Below, one piece after another: positions 51,684 through 61,058 of a stretch of DNA of 64,000 nucleotides; within the stretch, counting starts at the first letter, position 1; each line of letters opens with the position of its first letter. The notes below the pieces were generated by a model. The model did not search any database, had not been told where the DNA came from, and saw nothing but the letters and a program-made list of their open reading frames with translations. This DNA is from Synechococcus sp. SynAce01 (GTDB taxonomy: Bacteria > Cyanobacteriota > Cyanobacteriia > PCC-6307 > Cyanobiaceae). The DNA lies in NCBI RefSeq assembly GCF_001885215.1, contig NZ_CP018091.1, positions 2,108,001-2,172,000 of the forward strand, given 5' to 3'. A program made the translations under genes and the position numbers.

Positions 51684-52616
51684 ATGTTTCCAAGCGTCGT
51701 CATCCCCACCTACAACCGGCGACCGATCCTCGAGAAGTGTCTGCGCGCCCTGGAGAACCAGGACCCGGCCGCTTCGGTTGATCGTTATGAGGTCGTCGTC
51801 GTTGACGACGGCTCCACCGATGGCACCGCCGAGTGGCTGCGCCAGGAGGCAGCCAGTTTTCCCCATGTGCGCCTGATCGAGCAGGACCATGGCGGTGCCG
51901 CTGCCGGGCGCAATCGCGGTGTGGATGAAGCCCGCGGAGACGTGATCGTTTTCATCGACAGCGATCTGGTGGTGACGGCCGGCTTCCTTGCCGCCCATGC
52001 CACAGCCCTGGAGCGCCACTGGCGCCAGAGCGGTAACAAACTGTGCTTCACCTACGGCGCGGTGATCAACACCAGTAACTTCGCCGATCCCAGCAGCGAG
52101 CCCCACAAGCTCAGCGATCACTCCTGGGCCTATTTCGCCACCGGCAATGTGGCCATCGACCGCGACCTGCTGGAGCGCTCCGGCCTGTTTGACACGGGCT
52201 TCCGGCTCTATGGCTGGGAAGACCTGGAACTGGGTGAACGGCTGCGGCGGATGGGCGTGGTGCTGGTGCGTTGCCCGCAGGCCCCCGGCTATCACTGGCA
52301 CCCGGCCCTGAGCCTGGAGCAGGTTCCCGATCTGGTGCGCCTGGAGCAGGAACGGGCCCGGATGGGTCTGGTTTTTTACCGGAAACACCCCACCCGTCGG
52401 GTGCGCTTCATCATCCAGTTCACCTGGCTGCATCGGCTGCTCTGGGAACTGCTCACCGCCGGTGGCCTGCTCAATGAGCGCAGCCTCAGGCCCTTGCTGG
52501 CCTGGCTGCTGCGCCGTGGCCATTCCGACCTGGCGATGGAACTGCTGCGCCTGCCGCTCAACCGCATCGGTGTGCGCGCCCTCTTCCGCGAAGCCCGCGC
52601 CGCTGGGCTCAGCTGA
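51684..52616 (+). CDS. family 2 glycosyltransferase
   Basis: The 310-residue GT-A protein starts with VVIPTYNRRPILEKCLRALE. It has VVVVDDGSTDGTAEWL, the DxD-like metal motif IVFIDSDLVV, and the acceptor-side LYGWEDLELGERLRRMG (ED base). A C-terminal extension of about 90 residues (LVFYRKHPTRRVRFIIQFTW) may contact the membrane. It probably transfers a sugar to a surface glycan or lipid; donor and acceptor unknown. It precedes rpsB by 184 bp, an untranslated leader without a recognised riboswitch. Confidence 0.92.
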   Translation: MFPSVVIPTYNRRPILEKCLRALENQDPAASVDRYEVVVVDDGSTDGTAEWLRQEAASFPHVRLIEQDHGGAAAGRNRGVDEARGDVIVFIDSDLVVTAGFLAAHATALERHWRQSGNKLCFTYGAVINTSNFADPSSEPHKLSDHSWAYFATGNVAIDRDLLERSGLFDTGFRLYGWEDLELGERLRRMGVVLVRCPQAPGYHWHPALSLEQVPDLVRLEQERARMGLVFYRKHPTRRVRFIIQFTWLHRLLWELLTAGGLLNERSLRPLLAWLLRRGHSDLAMELLRLPLNRIGVRALFREARAAGLS

Positions 52617-52800
52617 AAATCAGCCCAGCAAGCGCTTTGGTAGCTTGGGTAGTCCCTAAAAACACCGCACACCTGTCCGTTTCGGGTGCTCAGGCGAATC
52701 CCGGCCGCTCCTATCCCCACTCCCACTGGAGCTGGCGATAGAGCTGCTCCGCTCTGATCCCTGGCAGGTGGAGGCGAACCCGAAACCCCACCCCTTAACC

Positions 52801-53523
52801 ATGGCTGTCGTAACCCTCTCCGAAATGATGGAGGCGGGTGCCCACTTTGGGCACCAAACCCGTCGTTGGAACCCCAAGATGTCGCGCTACATCTATTGCG
52901 CGCGCAACGGAGTTCACATCATCGATCTCGTGCAGACCGCCATCTGCATGAACAACGCCTACAAATGGACCCGCAGTGCCTCCCGCGCTGGCAAGCGTTT
53001 TTTGTTCGTCGGCACCAAGAAGCAGGCCTCCGAGGTGATCGCCCTTGAAGCGGCCCGCTGCGGTGCCTCCTACGTGAACCAGCGCTGGCTGGGCGGCATG
53101 CTCACCAACTGGAGCACGATGCGCGCCCGCATCGATCGGCTCAAGGATCTTGAGCGGATGGAATCGTCTGGCGCCATCGCCATGCGCCCCAAGAAAGAAG
53201 CCGCTGTGCTGCGGCGCGAACTGGACCGTCTGCAGAAGTATCTGGGCGGTCTCAAGAACATGCGCCGCCTGCCCGATGTGGTGATCCTCGTCGACCAGCG
53301 CCGCGAATCCAACGCGGTTCTGGAATGCCGCAAGCTCGATATCCCCCTGGTGTCGATGCTGGACACCAACTGCGATCCCGATCTCACCGACGTGCCGATT
53401 CCCTGCAACGACGACGCGGTGCGCTCCGTTCAGCTCGTGCTCGGTCGCCTCGCCGACGCGATCAATGAGGGCCGCCACGGCGACTCCACCGATCAACGGG
53501 CCAGCGAAGACGAGGAGGGCTGA
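52801..53523 (+). CDS. rpsB: 30S ribosomal protein S2
   Basis: The 240-residue protein has [26 protein letters not shown] at the N-terminus, broken across the first helix, then [28 protein letters not shown] and [18 protein letters not shown]. The [21 protein letters not shown] block is followed by [20 protein letters not shown]. It binds the 30S platform and is the last protein added. A longer in-frame start at 52768 exists but lacks homology. tsf follows at 87 bp, the usual bacterial pair, after a pyrimidine-rich spacer. Confidence 0.98.
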   Translation: MAVVTLSEMMEAGAHFGHQTRRWNPKMSRYIYCARNGVHIIDLVQTAICMNNAYKWTRSASRAGKRFLFVGTKKQASEVIALEAARCGASYVNQRWLGGMLTNWSTMRARIDRLKDLERMESSGAIAMRPKKEAAVLRRELDRLQKYLGGLKNMRRLPDVVILVDQRRESNAVLECRKLDIPLVSMLDTNCDPDLTDVPIPCNDDAVRSVQLVLGRLADAINEGRHGDSTDQRASEDEEG

Positions 53524-53610
53524 GGCCCCGGGGCCGTCCGCCTGGCCGGCCCTCCCTCACCCATCCCATTCCAGCTCTCCTCCCCCTTTCTCTCTTCTCC
53601 TTTTCTCCCC

Positions 53611-54273
53611 ATGGCTGAGATTTCAGCAAAGCTCGTCAAGGAACTGCGCGACAAGACCGGCGCAGGAATGATGAACTGCAAGAAGGCGCTCCAGGAAGCC
53701 AATGGCGACATGACCAAGGCGACCGAGTGGTTGCGTCAGAAGGGGATCGCCACCGCCGAGAAGAAGGCGGGTCGCACCGCTGCTGAAGGCTCGATCGGCA
53801 GCTACATCCACACCGGTGCCCGGGTGGGCGTGCTTTTGGAGCTGAACTGCGAAACCGATTTCGTCGCCCGCGGTGATGTCTTCCAGGATCTGCTGCGCAA
53901 CGTGGCGATGCAGATCGCCGCCTGCCCCAGCATCGAATACGTCAGCACCGATCAGATTCCAGCGGAGATCGTTGAGCGCGAGAAGGTGATCGAAATGGGC
54001 CGCGACGACCTCGCCGGTAAGCCCGACAAGATGAAGGAAAAGATTGTCGACGGGCGCATCGGCAAGCGACTCAAGGAGCTGGCCCTGCTGGATCAACCCT
54101 TCATCAAGGACAGCTCGATCACGGTGGCCGAACTCGTCAAGCAGGTGGCCGGCCAACTCGGTGAAAACATCCAGGTTCGGCGTTACACCCGCTACACCCT
54201 CGGCGAAGGCATTGAGGTCGAGCAGAGCGACTTTGCTGCCGAAGTGGCTTCAATGGGCGTCGGCACCGCCTGA
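53611..54273 (+). CDS. tsf: elongation factor Ts
   Basis: The 220-residue nucleotide exchange factor for EF-Tu has [21 protein letters not shown], where the [12 protein letters not shown] motif contacts EF-Tu, then [20 protein letters not shown] and [15 protein letters not shown]. The C-terminal half is the short cyanobacterial type, ending at [10 protein letters not shown]. It lies 87 bp after rpsB. Confidence 0.98.
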   Translation: MAEISAKLVKELRDKTGAGMMNCKKALQEANGDMTKATEWLRQKGIATAEKKAGRTAAEGSIGSYIHTGARVGVLLELNCETDFVARGDVFQDLLRNVAMQIAACPSIEYVSTDQIPAEIVEREKVIEMGRDDLAGKPDKMKEKIVDGRIGKRLKELALLDQPFIKDSSITVAELVKQVAGQLGENIQVRRYTRYTLGEGIEVEQSDFAAEVASMGVGTA

Positions 54274-54343
54274 GCACCTCCTGAGCTCCATCGCGCCTGA
54301 GCACCTTCGCCTGAGCCCTGCCCAGCCCTCTCCTCCTCCCCCC

Positions 54344-55615
54344 ATGGCCTTGGATTCCAGAGCCACTGCATTGACGGAGGCCACCGACCAGCTTGAGCGG
54401 CTTTCCCAGCGGCTGCTGGAAGGCAACGGGGCTTTGTACAGGGATCTGGCCCTCTACCTGCAGGTGCTCAGGGAAGGCCTGCCGATGGCGGTGCAGCAGG
54501 CCACCTTCCATGTGGCCACCCAGCTGGTTCCAGAGCGTTATGGTGCCCTGGCTGAAGGCCGGCGTCAGGAGCTGCAGCAGCGCTTGGCTGAGCTGGTGAA
54601 GCGCTGCGGTTGCTTGCTCACCCTGGAGCAACTGGTGGTGCTCGGCCAGCAAGTGCGACGGGAGCGGAGGCGCCAGCAGCGGCGGGAGCAACAGCGGCTG
54701 ATGGCGTCGATGCTGGACGGGGGCGATTCAGAGACGGCTTCCTCGCCTGCGGCCCAGGCTCCCTTGCCACCGGGTTCGGTGCGGCTCGGCCTTGATCTGC
54801 CCCTCTCCGCTGAGTTGTTCGCCTCGGGCCTGCCGGGGCTGGCGGGTCTCACCGACCTGGCCACCCTGGTGGGACCGATAGGTGCCTCAGAGGCCAGTCG
54901 CTCCAGGGCGGACGTTGCCGTTGACGACAGCGACGACGAGGGCCTAGGCGACGAAGACAATGACGACTCAGGCGATGACGATGAAGACGGTTCTGACGAC
55001 GACGACTCTGAAGATGACGACTCAGACGTGGTTGAAGTCCTAACCGCCGAACTGCTGGGAGAAACGGAGGCTGAGCTCGAAGGACAAGCGGAGAGGAAGG
55101 CTGACGATCAGGAAGGAACGCCAGGGAATGGGGAGACCACCGAAGCGATCGAGCCCTCGCTTGTGCCCCGGCAACCGCTTGAGCTGCTCAAGTGGTGGGA
55201 CTCCCTCGATCGGGCCCTGGAGCGGCGGCTGCGCAACCTCTCCCATGCGATCAATCTCGACCTGCTTCGCCTCGGTCTGACCCGCAGCTTGCTGCCGATC
55301 AATCTTCTCGACGCCGTGCTGGCCGGTCAGGTTGAGGCGATGCCTGCCCCAGCCAACCTGTTGCGGCTGTCGTTGCCCTTTGGCCCTGACGGCATGGCCG
55401 GCCAACTGGAGGCGATCGGTTTGCTGTTGCGCAGTGCTGATCTGGAGTTCGATCAGGCCCGTCTGCGCACCTGCCGCCGCCGGTTGGAGCGCAGACGGCA
55501 AGATGTGAGCAAAATGGCCCGGCAGTATCGCCACTGGCAGCGGCGGGCCCGGTCGCTTGAGGCGGAGCAGCAGTGGTTGGAAGACAGCCAAACCAACCTG
55601 CCGACTCCTCCCTGA
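54344..55615 (+). CDS. hypothetical protein with a long Asp/Glu-rich segment
   Basis: The 423-residue protein, from the ATG at 54344, has three parts. The N-terminal helical region (1-125) contains EATDQLERLSQRLLEGN and an Arg/Gln-rich RREQQRLMASML helix. A linker leads to a highly acidic tract (about 185-230) made mostly of Asp, Glu and Ser. The C-terminal helical domain (about 280-423) has LELLKWWDSLDRALERRL and DVSKMARQYRHWQRRARSLEAEQ. I recognise no catalytic motif. Its end overlaps the chosen recG start by 43 bp. Such proteins sit between tsf and recG in picocyanobacteria as I remember. Confidence 0.75.
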   Translation: MALDSRATALTEATDQLERLSQRLLEGNGALYRDLALYLQVLREGLPMAVQQATFHVATQLVPERYGALAEGRRQELQQRLAELVKRCGCLLTLEQLVVLGQQVRRERRRQQRREQQRLMASMLDGGDSETASSPAAQAPLPPGSVRLGLDLPLSAELFASGLPGLAGLTDLATLVGPIGASEASRSRADVAVDDSDDEGLGDEDNDDSGDDDEDGSDDDDSEDDDSDVVEVLTAELLGETEAELEGQAERKADDQEGTPGNGETTEAIEPSLVPRQPLELLKWWDSLDRALERRLRNLSHAINLDLLRLGLTRSLLPINLLDAVLAGQVEAMPAPANLLRLSLPFGPDGMAGQLEAIGLLLRSADLEFDQARLRTCRRRLERRRQDVSKMARQYRHWQRRARSLEAEQQWLEDSQTNLPTPP

Positions 55616-58110
55616 GCCGCTCCCCCCAGCCTGGGGCCGACCAGCCTCTGGCAGGCAGGATCGCGACCTTGCAGAAGGCCCTGGAGCTGGAAGCCGCGCG
55701 CGGTTTCGCAGATCTCGAAGGCCGGCGGGAGCGCTTCAGCAGCTTCCTGTCGCGCAGCTGCCACGAGCTGGCCGCAAGGCCTGCTTCACCCAGCCTTGAT
55801 GCTGCCCTGGCCGCCCTGGCGGCGGAATTCAGCGCCTACGCCAAGCTGAGCCTCAGCGCCCGGCAGAACCTGGTGCGGCGCTGCCGCGAGCGGCTGCATG
55901 GCCTGCGCCGCAGCCTGGAGCCGGCAACCCCCTTCGCCCCGCCGCGCCTGCGCCTGGCTGCGAGCCAGACCGTGAGCCAGACCAGAGCCACCCCGCTGGC
56001 CGCGCCGATCGGGCCGGACACCCCCTTGGCCGCAATTGCCGGCATCGGCCCCAAGACCGCCACACGGCTGGCTGGCCTTGGCCTGTTGCTGGCCCGCGAC
56101 CTGCTGCGCCATTACCCCCGTGACTACCTCGACTACGCCCATTTGCTGCGCATCGATGCCCTGGTGCCGGGTGAGACCGCCACGATCGTGGCCACGGTGC
56201 GGCGCTGCCATGCCTTTGCCAGTCCGCGCAATCCCAACCTCTCGATCTTGGAACTGCAGCTCCAGGACATCACCGGACGGCTGCGGATCAGCAAATTTTT
56301 CGCCGGCAAGCGTTTCACCTCCACGGGCTGGCTGAGGTCCCAGGGACGCCTGTACCCGCTGGGCTGCACCCTGGCGGCCAGTGGGTTGGTCAAGGAAACG
56401 CCTTACGGTCCCAGCCTGCAGGACCCCTTGATCGAAGTGCTCGAAGCCCCCAATGCGCCGGTGCGCTCCAGCCAGATCGGTCGTCTGCTGCCTGTGTATG
56501 GGCTCACCGAGGGCCTCACCGCCGATCGCCTACGCCAGGCGGTGGCAGCGGTGCTGCCGGCCGCCGGCCCCTGGGGCGATCCCCTGCCCGCTGCCCTGCG
56601 CCAGCGGCTCGAGTTGATCGATCGCCCGCAGGCCTTGCAGGGAATCCATGCGCCCACAGACCGGCAGCAGCTCAGGGCCAGCCGGCACCGCCTGGTGTTC
56701 GATGAGCTGCTGTTGCTGCAGCTGAACCTGCTGCAACGGCGCCAGCAACAGATCAGCCGTCCCACCCAGCCCCTGGTGCTGCCAGCGAGCCAGGGAAGCC
56801 TGGTGGCGGCCTTCCTGGACCTGCTTCCCTTTCCGCTCACATCGGCCCAGCAGCGGGTGCTCGCTGAGATCCGCGCCGACCTCCGTCAGGAGCAGGCCAT
56901 GGCCCGTTTGCTGCAAGGCGACGTCGGCAGCGGCAAGACCGTGGTGGCGATCGCGGCCCTGCTCACCGCCATCGAGGCGGGTTGCCAGGGTGCCCTGATG
57001 GCTCCCACCGAGGTGCTGGCCCAGCAGCACGCCCGCAAGCTGGGCGAATGGCTGCCCCAGATGCACATCAGCACCGCCCTGCTCACCGGCTCCACACCGC
57101 GGCCGCGCCGCCAGGAACTGCTGCAGGATCTGGCCAACGGTCAGTTGAAGCTGCTGGTCGGCACCCACGCCTTGCTCGAAGACCCGGTGCAGTTCGCCCG
57201 GCTTGGCCTGGTGGTGGTCGATGAACAGCACCGCTTCGGCGTGCGCCAGCGCAACCGCCTGCTTGGCAAGGGACTCCAGCCCCATCTGCTCACGATGACG
57301 GCCACCCCGATTCCGCGCACCCTGGCCCTCTCCGTGCATGGCGATCTGGAGGTGAGTCAGATCGACGAACTGCCCCCCGGTCGCACGCCGGTGTGTACCC
57401 AACTGCTGCGGGGAAGTCAACGGCAGCAGGCCTACCAGCTGATTCGCCAGCAGGTGGCCCTGGGTCTGCGGGCTTATGTGGTCTTGCCCCTGGTGGAGGA
57501 ATCGGAAACCCTGGACCTGCGCTCAGCGGTGGAGGTTCACAACCAGCTCAGCGGCGAGGTGCTCGCCGACCTGCGTGTCGGCCTGCTGCATGGCCGCATG
57601 GACAGCCACGACAAGCAGGCGGCGATCACCGCCTTCGCTGGCGGCGCCACCGATGTGCTCGTGTCCACCACGGTGGTGGAAGTGGGCGTGGATGTGCCCG
57701 AGGCCAGCGTGATGGTGATTGAGCATGCCGATCGCTTCGGCCTGGCCCAGCTGCACCAGCTGCGCGGCCGGGTGGGCCGGGGTGCGGCGGTCTCCCACTG
57801 CCTGTTGATCAATGACAGCCGAAATCCTCTGGCCCGCCAGCGCCTGGAGCTGTTGGTGCGCTCCGCCGACGGCTTTGAGATCGCCGAGATGGACCTGCGT
57901 CTGCGCGGTCCTGGTCAGGTGCTTGGCACACGCCAGTCCGGCCTGCCGGATCTGGCCCTGGCCAGCCTCAGCGATGACGGCGAGGTGCTCGAGCAGGCCC
58001 GCCAGGTGGCCAAGGAGATCCTGGCGGGCGACCCTGAGCTGGCGGTCCATCCGGGCCTGCGCCAGGCCTTGAGCGAACAGCGCCAGGCCGACGCCGCCCG
58101 CTTGAATTGA
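55573..58110 (+). CDS. recG: ATP-dependent DNA helicase RecG
   Basis: The 845-residue helicase remodels stalled replication forks and Holliday junctions. An N-terminal helical extension (about 1-140) is typical of cyanobacteria and plants. It is followed by a wedge/OB domain with AAIAGIGPKTATRLAGLGL and FFAGKRF. Helicase domain 1 has GDVGSGKTVVAIAAL and VVVDEQHRFG (DEQH box); domain 2 has LVSTTVVEVGVDVPEA and GRVGRG, ending near RLRGPGQVLGTRQSGLPD. The GTG at 55573 overlaps the preceding gene; a later start is possible. Confidence 0.95.
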   Translation: MVGRQPNQPADSSLSRSPQPGADQPLAGRIATLQKALELEAARGFADLEGRRERFSSFLSRSCHELAARPASPSLDAALAALAAEFSAYAKLSLSARQNLVRRCRERLHGLRRSLEPATPFAPPRLRLAASQTVSQTRATPLAAPIGPDTPLAAIAGIGPKTATRLAGLGLLLARDLLRHYPRDYLDYAHLLRIDALVPGETATIVATVRRCHAFASPRNPNLSILELQLQDITGRLRISKFFAGKRFTSTGWLRSQGRLYPLGCTLAASGLVKETPYGPSLQDPLIEVLEAPNAPVRSSQIGRLLPVYGLTEGLTADRLRQAVAAVLPAAGPWGDPLPAALRQRLELIDRPQALQGIHAPTDRQQLRASRHRLVFDELLLLQLNLLQRRQQQISRPTQPLVLPASQGSLVAAFLDLLPFPLTSAQQRVLAEIRADLRQEQAMARLLQGDVGSGKTVVAIAALLTAIEAGCQGALMAPTEVLAQQHARKLGEWLPQMHISTALLTGSTPRPRRQELLQDLANGQLKLLVGTHALLEDPVQFARLGLVVVDEQHRFGVRQRNRLLGKGLQPHLLTMTATPIPRTLALSVHGDLEVSQIDELPPGRTPVCTQLLRGSQRQQAYQLIRQQVALGLRAYVVLPLVEESETLDLRSAVEVHNQLSGEVLADLRVGLLHGRMDSHDKQAAITAFAGGATDVLVSTTVVEVGVDVPEASVMVIEHADRFGLAQLHQLRGRVGRGAAVSHCLLINDSRNPLARQRLELLVRSADGFEIAEMDLRLRGPGQVLGTRQSGLPDLALASLSDDGEVLEQARQVAKEILAGDPELAVHPGLRQALSEQRQADAARLN

Positions 58111-58146
58111 GCGTTCATCGTCTGCGGCGACCCGCCAGCTGATCCC

Positions 58147-58854
58147 TTGCCACGTCCCTGGAGCACGGTCGCGATCGACGACAACGGCGAAACGCTGATC
58201 CCCCTGCCGGCCAGCCTGCATCGCCTTGAGCCCCATCCGTATCAGAGCCTCGGAGCCCCCTATGGCAACGGCGGTTGTCCCTTCCGGCTGCGCCAGGGCG
58301 TGGTGGAGCGCCTGTTGATCGCCCAGGCCCAGCTGCAGCGCCAGGATCCAGCCCTGCGGCTGGCGATCTTCGATGCCTGGCGGCCGGTGGCGGTCCAGGC
58401 CTTCATGGTGGAGCACGCCCTGGCCAGTGAATGGGCCCTCCGGGGCGTGGCGGCTGAGACGGCCAGTGCCGAGCGGGAGGCCATCCGCGAGCGGGTGAGC
58501 CGCTTCTGGGCGCCACCCAGTGAGGATCCAGCCACGCCGCCGCCGCACAGCACCGGCGCGGCCGTTGACCTCACCCTGGCTGAGGCCAGCGGTTCCCCCC
58601 TGGCGATGGGCGGCGAGATCGATGCGATCGCTGCGGTTTCAGAGCCGGATCACTACGCCGAAGCGGCGCGCGATCCCAGCAGCCAAGCCGCCCTCTGGCA
58701 CCATCGCCGCTGCCTGCTGGCCGAGGCGATGGCCGTGGCGGGATTCAGCCAGCATCCCTACGAGTGGTGGCATTTCAGCTATGGCGACCAGCTCTGGGCC
58801 TGGCGTTCCCGGCAGCCAACCGCCTGTTACGGCCGCTGGCTAGCCGAGGGTTGA
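58147..58854 (+). CDS. D-alanyl-D-alanine dipeptidase (VanX/DdpX-like)
   Basis: The 235-residue M15-family zinc peptidase has a substrate Arg and core in AIFDAWRPVAVQ, the zinc ligands in PPHSTGAAVDLTL (S-x-H-x2-G-x-A-x-D) and EWWHF (E-x2-H). VanX-type enzymes split D-Ala-D-Ala, usually for peptidoglycan recycling when no resistance genes are near, as here. The start is the TTG at 58147, 36 bp after recG; no ATG precedes the conserved region. The last 28 bp overlap the convergent secreted-protein gene. Confidence 0.9.
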   Translation: MPRPWSTVAIDDNGETLIPLPASLHRLEPHPYQSLGAPYGNGGCPFRLRQGVVERLLIAQAQLQRQDPALRLAIFDAWRPVAVQAFMVEHALASEWALRGVAAETASAEREAIRERVSRFWAPPSEDPATPPPHSTGAAVDLTLAEASGSPLAMGGEIDAIAAVSEPDHYAEAARDPSSQAALWHHRRCLLAEAMAVAGFSQHPYEWWHFSYGDQLWAWRSRQPTACYGRWLAEG

Positions 58855-59234
58855 GGCAAGGGCATCGCCTGGAGCTCACGCCAGATCCGGTCGGCCTCAT
58901 CGCGGCTGAGCAGGTTCTGGCTGGCACAGTCCTTCAGGCTCGCCTCAGCCATTTCAAGCTGCACCTGGCGCAGCCGGAGCAGAACCTTGGTGGATTGGCC
59001 AGCGAACTGCTGCAGCTGGCGCCGGTAGGCGCCGAGCATGTTGTCGCTCTGGCAGGTGGCTTGATCGGGACGGTAGGTCGTGACCGGGGCCGCTGGCGGC
59101 GGCGGCATCGAACGGCCCTGGGCCAGGGCGGCGCCGGCGGCAAAGGCGGCGATCGGGCCGATCAAACCGAACAGTAACTTTCTCAACGGCAGTCCTTTGA
59201 ACGGCAGCCTTTTCAACAGCAGGCGACCGATCAT
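58827..59234 (-). CDS. secreted or anchored hypothetical protein coupled to sir
   Basis: The 135-residue protein has a basic N-terminus (MIGRLLLKRLPFKGLPLRKL) and a hydrophobic core with a likely cleavage after ALA-QG. The mature part is Pro-rich, then helical with two Cys (ATCQSDNMLG and KDCASQN). Its start overlaps the sir stop (TGATG), so it is translationally coupled. I do not recognise the family. The mature form would be lumenal or periplasmic. Confidence 0.7.
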   Translation of the reverse strand: MIGRLLLKRLPFKGLPLRKLLFGLIGPIAAFAAGAALAQGRSMPPPPAAPVTTYRPDQATCQSDNMLGAYRRQLQQFAGQSTKVLLRLRQVQLEMAEASLKDCASQNLLSRDEADRIWRELQAMPLPQPSASQRP

Positions 59235-60970
59235 CAGTTGGTGGGCAACAGGGCCCGCACCGCTTCAGGACCGAGCTTGCCGACGAAGTCACCAAAGCTG
59301 CGCGGCCGGCCCCCGTTTTGGGTCGATTTCCATTCGCACAGCAGGGGCTCCAGGGTGCACTCCAGATCGCTCAGCGGCATCCGCTCCAGGTAGGGGGTGG
59401 CCAGGCAGGTGAGGTTCGGTGTGCCGCCCAGCCAGAGCTGGTATTGCTCCACCCCACTGCCCACCAGACCGACTTCGGCCATGTAGGGGCGTGAGCAGCC
59501 ATTGGGGCAGCCGGTCATGCGCACCAGCAGCGGTTGCTCGATCTCCAGCCGCTGCAGCAGTACTTCGAGGCGATCGAGCACGGCCGGCAGGATCCGCTCC
59601 GCTTCGGTGATGGCCAGCCCGCAGGTGGGCAGCGCTGGGCAGGCCAGGGCATGGCGCGCGAGAAGACCCGGTGCTTCCGGTGCGGCAAAGCCCAGGGCAA
59701 TCAGGGCCGCCCGCAGGCTGGAGCGCTGGGAGGTGCCGATGTTGCAGAGCAACAGGTCTTGATTCGGGGTGAGGCGCACATCGAGCTGGTAGGTCTCAAC
59801 GAGGCGCCGCAAGCCCTGTTTGACCGTTCCCTCCAGGCGCCCGCAGAGCAGGGGCAGGCCGACGAACCAGAGGCCGCTGCTCTGGCGATGCCAACCGAGA
59901 TAGTCGGTGAGCTTGGCCTTGGGTTCCGGCCGCAGGCTTTTGAGCGGATGGGGGAAGTAGCGGAGCAGCTCGCCTTTGAACCAGGCGATGCCCCGGTCAT
60001 GGATCAGGTATTTCATCCGGGCGTGGCGGCGCAGCTCCCGGTCGCCGTGGTCGCGCTGCAGGGCGGCGACCGCCTGGACGAGATCGAGAATGTGCTCGGC
60101 GGCCACGTAGCCGAGCGGATCGGCCGTGCGGGCGAAGGTGTCCTCCTTGTTGTGGGTCCGCCCCATGCCGCCGCCCACATACACGTTGCAGCCGCGCAGC
60201 CGTCCGCCCGGATCGGTGAACACCACCAGGCCGATGTCCTGGGTGAGCAGATCAACGGAGTTGTCGCCTGGCACCGTGACGGCCACCTTGAACTTGCGCG
60301 GCAGGTAGGTGCCCCCGTAGAGGGGCTCGCTGGCATCGCCGCTGAACAGGGCCCCCTGCTGCTGCCGGGCCCGTGCCTTGTTCACCTCAGGGGCAGGGCG
60401 GAAGCGATAACTGTGGTCGCCATCCACCCAGAGATCGAGGTAGGAGCCTTCGGCGGCCTGGGGAGCGAGCAGATCGGCGATCTGCTCGGCGAGGGCGCGC
60501 GCGGCGGGATAGCCCCCCTTCTCGAAGGGCGCTGCCGGCGCCATCACATTGCGGTTGATGTCACCACAGGCGGCCAGGGTGGAGCCCATGGCGCGCACGA
60601 TGGTGCCGATCACCTCCTGCAGGTCGGCCTTGGCGATGCCATGCATCTGGAACGCCTGGCGGGTCGTTACCCGCAGGGTGCCGTTGCCGAGTCGGTCGGC
60701 CAGATCATCCATGGCCAGGTAGAGCGGCACGGGAATCAGGCCGGCGGGGCTGCGCAGGCGCAGCATCATCTGCCAGTCCTTCTCCTGGCCTTTCTGGCGA
60801 TGGTCGCGGTTGTCCTGCTGGTAGCTGCCGTGGAACTTCAGGATCTGGACCGCCCCATCGGTGAAGAACGGCTTCTCGTTCTTCAGCTCGGTGGCCAGGG
60901 GTTCCTTGAGGTGGTCACTGCTCGCCTTGAGCTGCTCGAACTTGCTCGGAGGCGTCGGGGAAAGGGTCAC
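59234..60970 (-). CDS. sir: ferredoxin-dependent sulfite reductase
   Basis: This is a 578-residue protein from the GTG at 60970; the frame extends further but then lies over glyS. It reduces sulfite to sulfide with reduced ferredoxin during sulfate assimilation. It has LKFHGSYQQDNRDHR and RLRSPAGLIPVPLYLAMDD, split by the substrate loop, and the block around RVTTRQAFQMHGI. The siroheme/[4Fe-4S] cysteines lie in CPALPTCGLA and TGCPNGCSRPYMAEVGLVG. The sequence follows picocyanobacterial Sir throughout. It is divergent from glyS. Confidence 0.96.
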   Translation of the reverse strand: MTLSPTPPSKFEQLKASSDHLKEPLATELKNEKPFFTDGAVQILKFHGSYQQDNRDHRQKGQEKDWQMMLRLRSPAGLIPVPLYLAMDDLADRLGNGTLRVTTRQAFQMHGIAKADLQEVIGTIVRAMGSTLAACGDINRNVMAPAAPFEKGGYPAARALAEQIADLLAPQAAEGSYLDLWVDGDHSYRFRPAPEVNKARARQQQGALFSGDASEPLYGGTYLPRKFKVAVTVPGDNSVDLLTQDIGLVVFTDPGGRLRGCNVYVGGGMGRTHNKEDTFARTADPLGYVAAEHILDLVQAVAALQRDHGDRELRRHARMKYLIHDRGIAWFKGELLRYFPHPLKSLRPEPKAKLTDYLGWHRQSSGLWFVGLPLLCGRLEGTVKQGLRRLVETYQLDVRLTPNQDLLLCNIGTSQRSSLRAALIALGFAAPEAPGLLARHALACPALPTCGLAITEAERILPAVLDRLEVLLQRLEIEQPLLVRMTGCPNGCSRPYMAEVGLVGSGVEQYQLWLGGTPNLTCLATPYLERMPLSDLECTLEPLLCEWKSTQNGGRPRSFGDFVGKLGPEAVRALLPTN

Positions 60971-61058
60971 AACAACGGCGCCGTCATCCACAGAAGGTAG
61001 CGAAGCAAGGGGCGCTCCAAAGGCGTTCAATACAGTCAGGGGCTCCCGAGAGGCAACC

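Noticed and set aside
53524-53535. 12-bp palindrome GGCCCCGGGGCC directly after rpsB
   Set aside because: No loop, so a poor RNA hairpin; likely a chance GC palindrome. No attenuator or terminator claimed.
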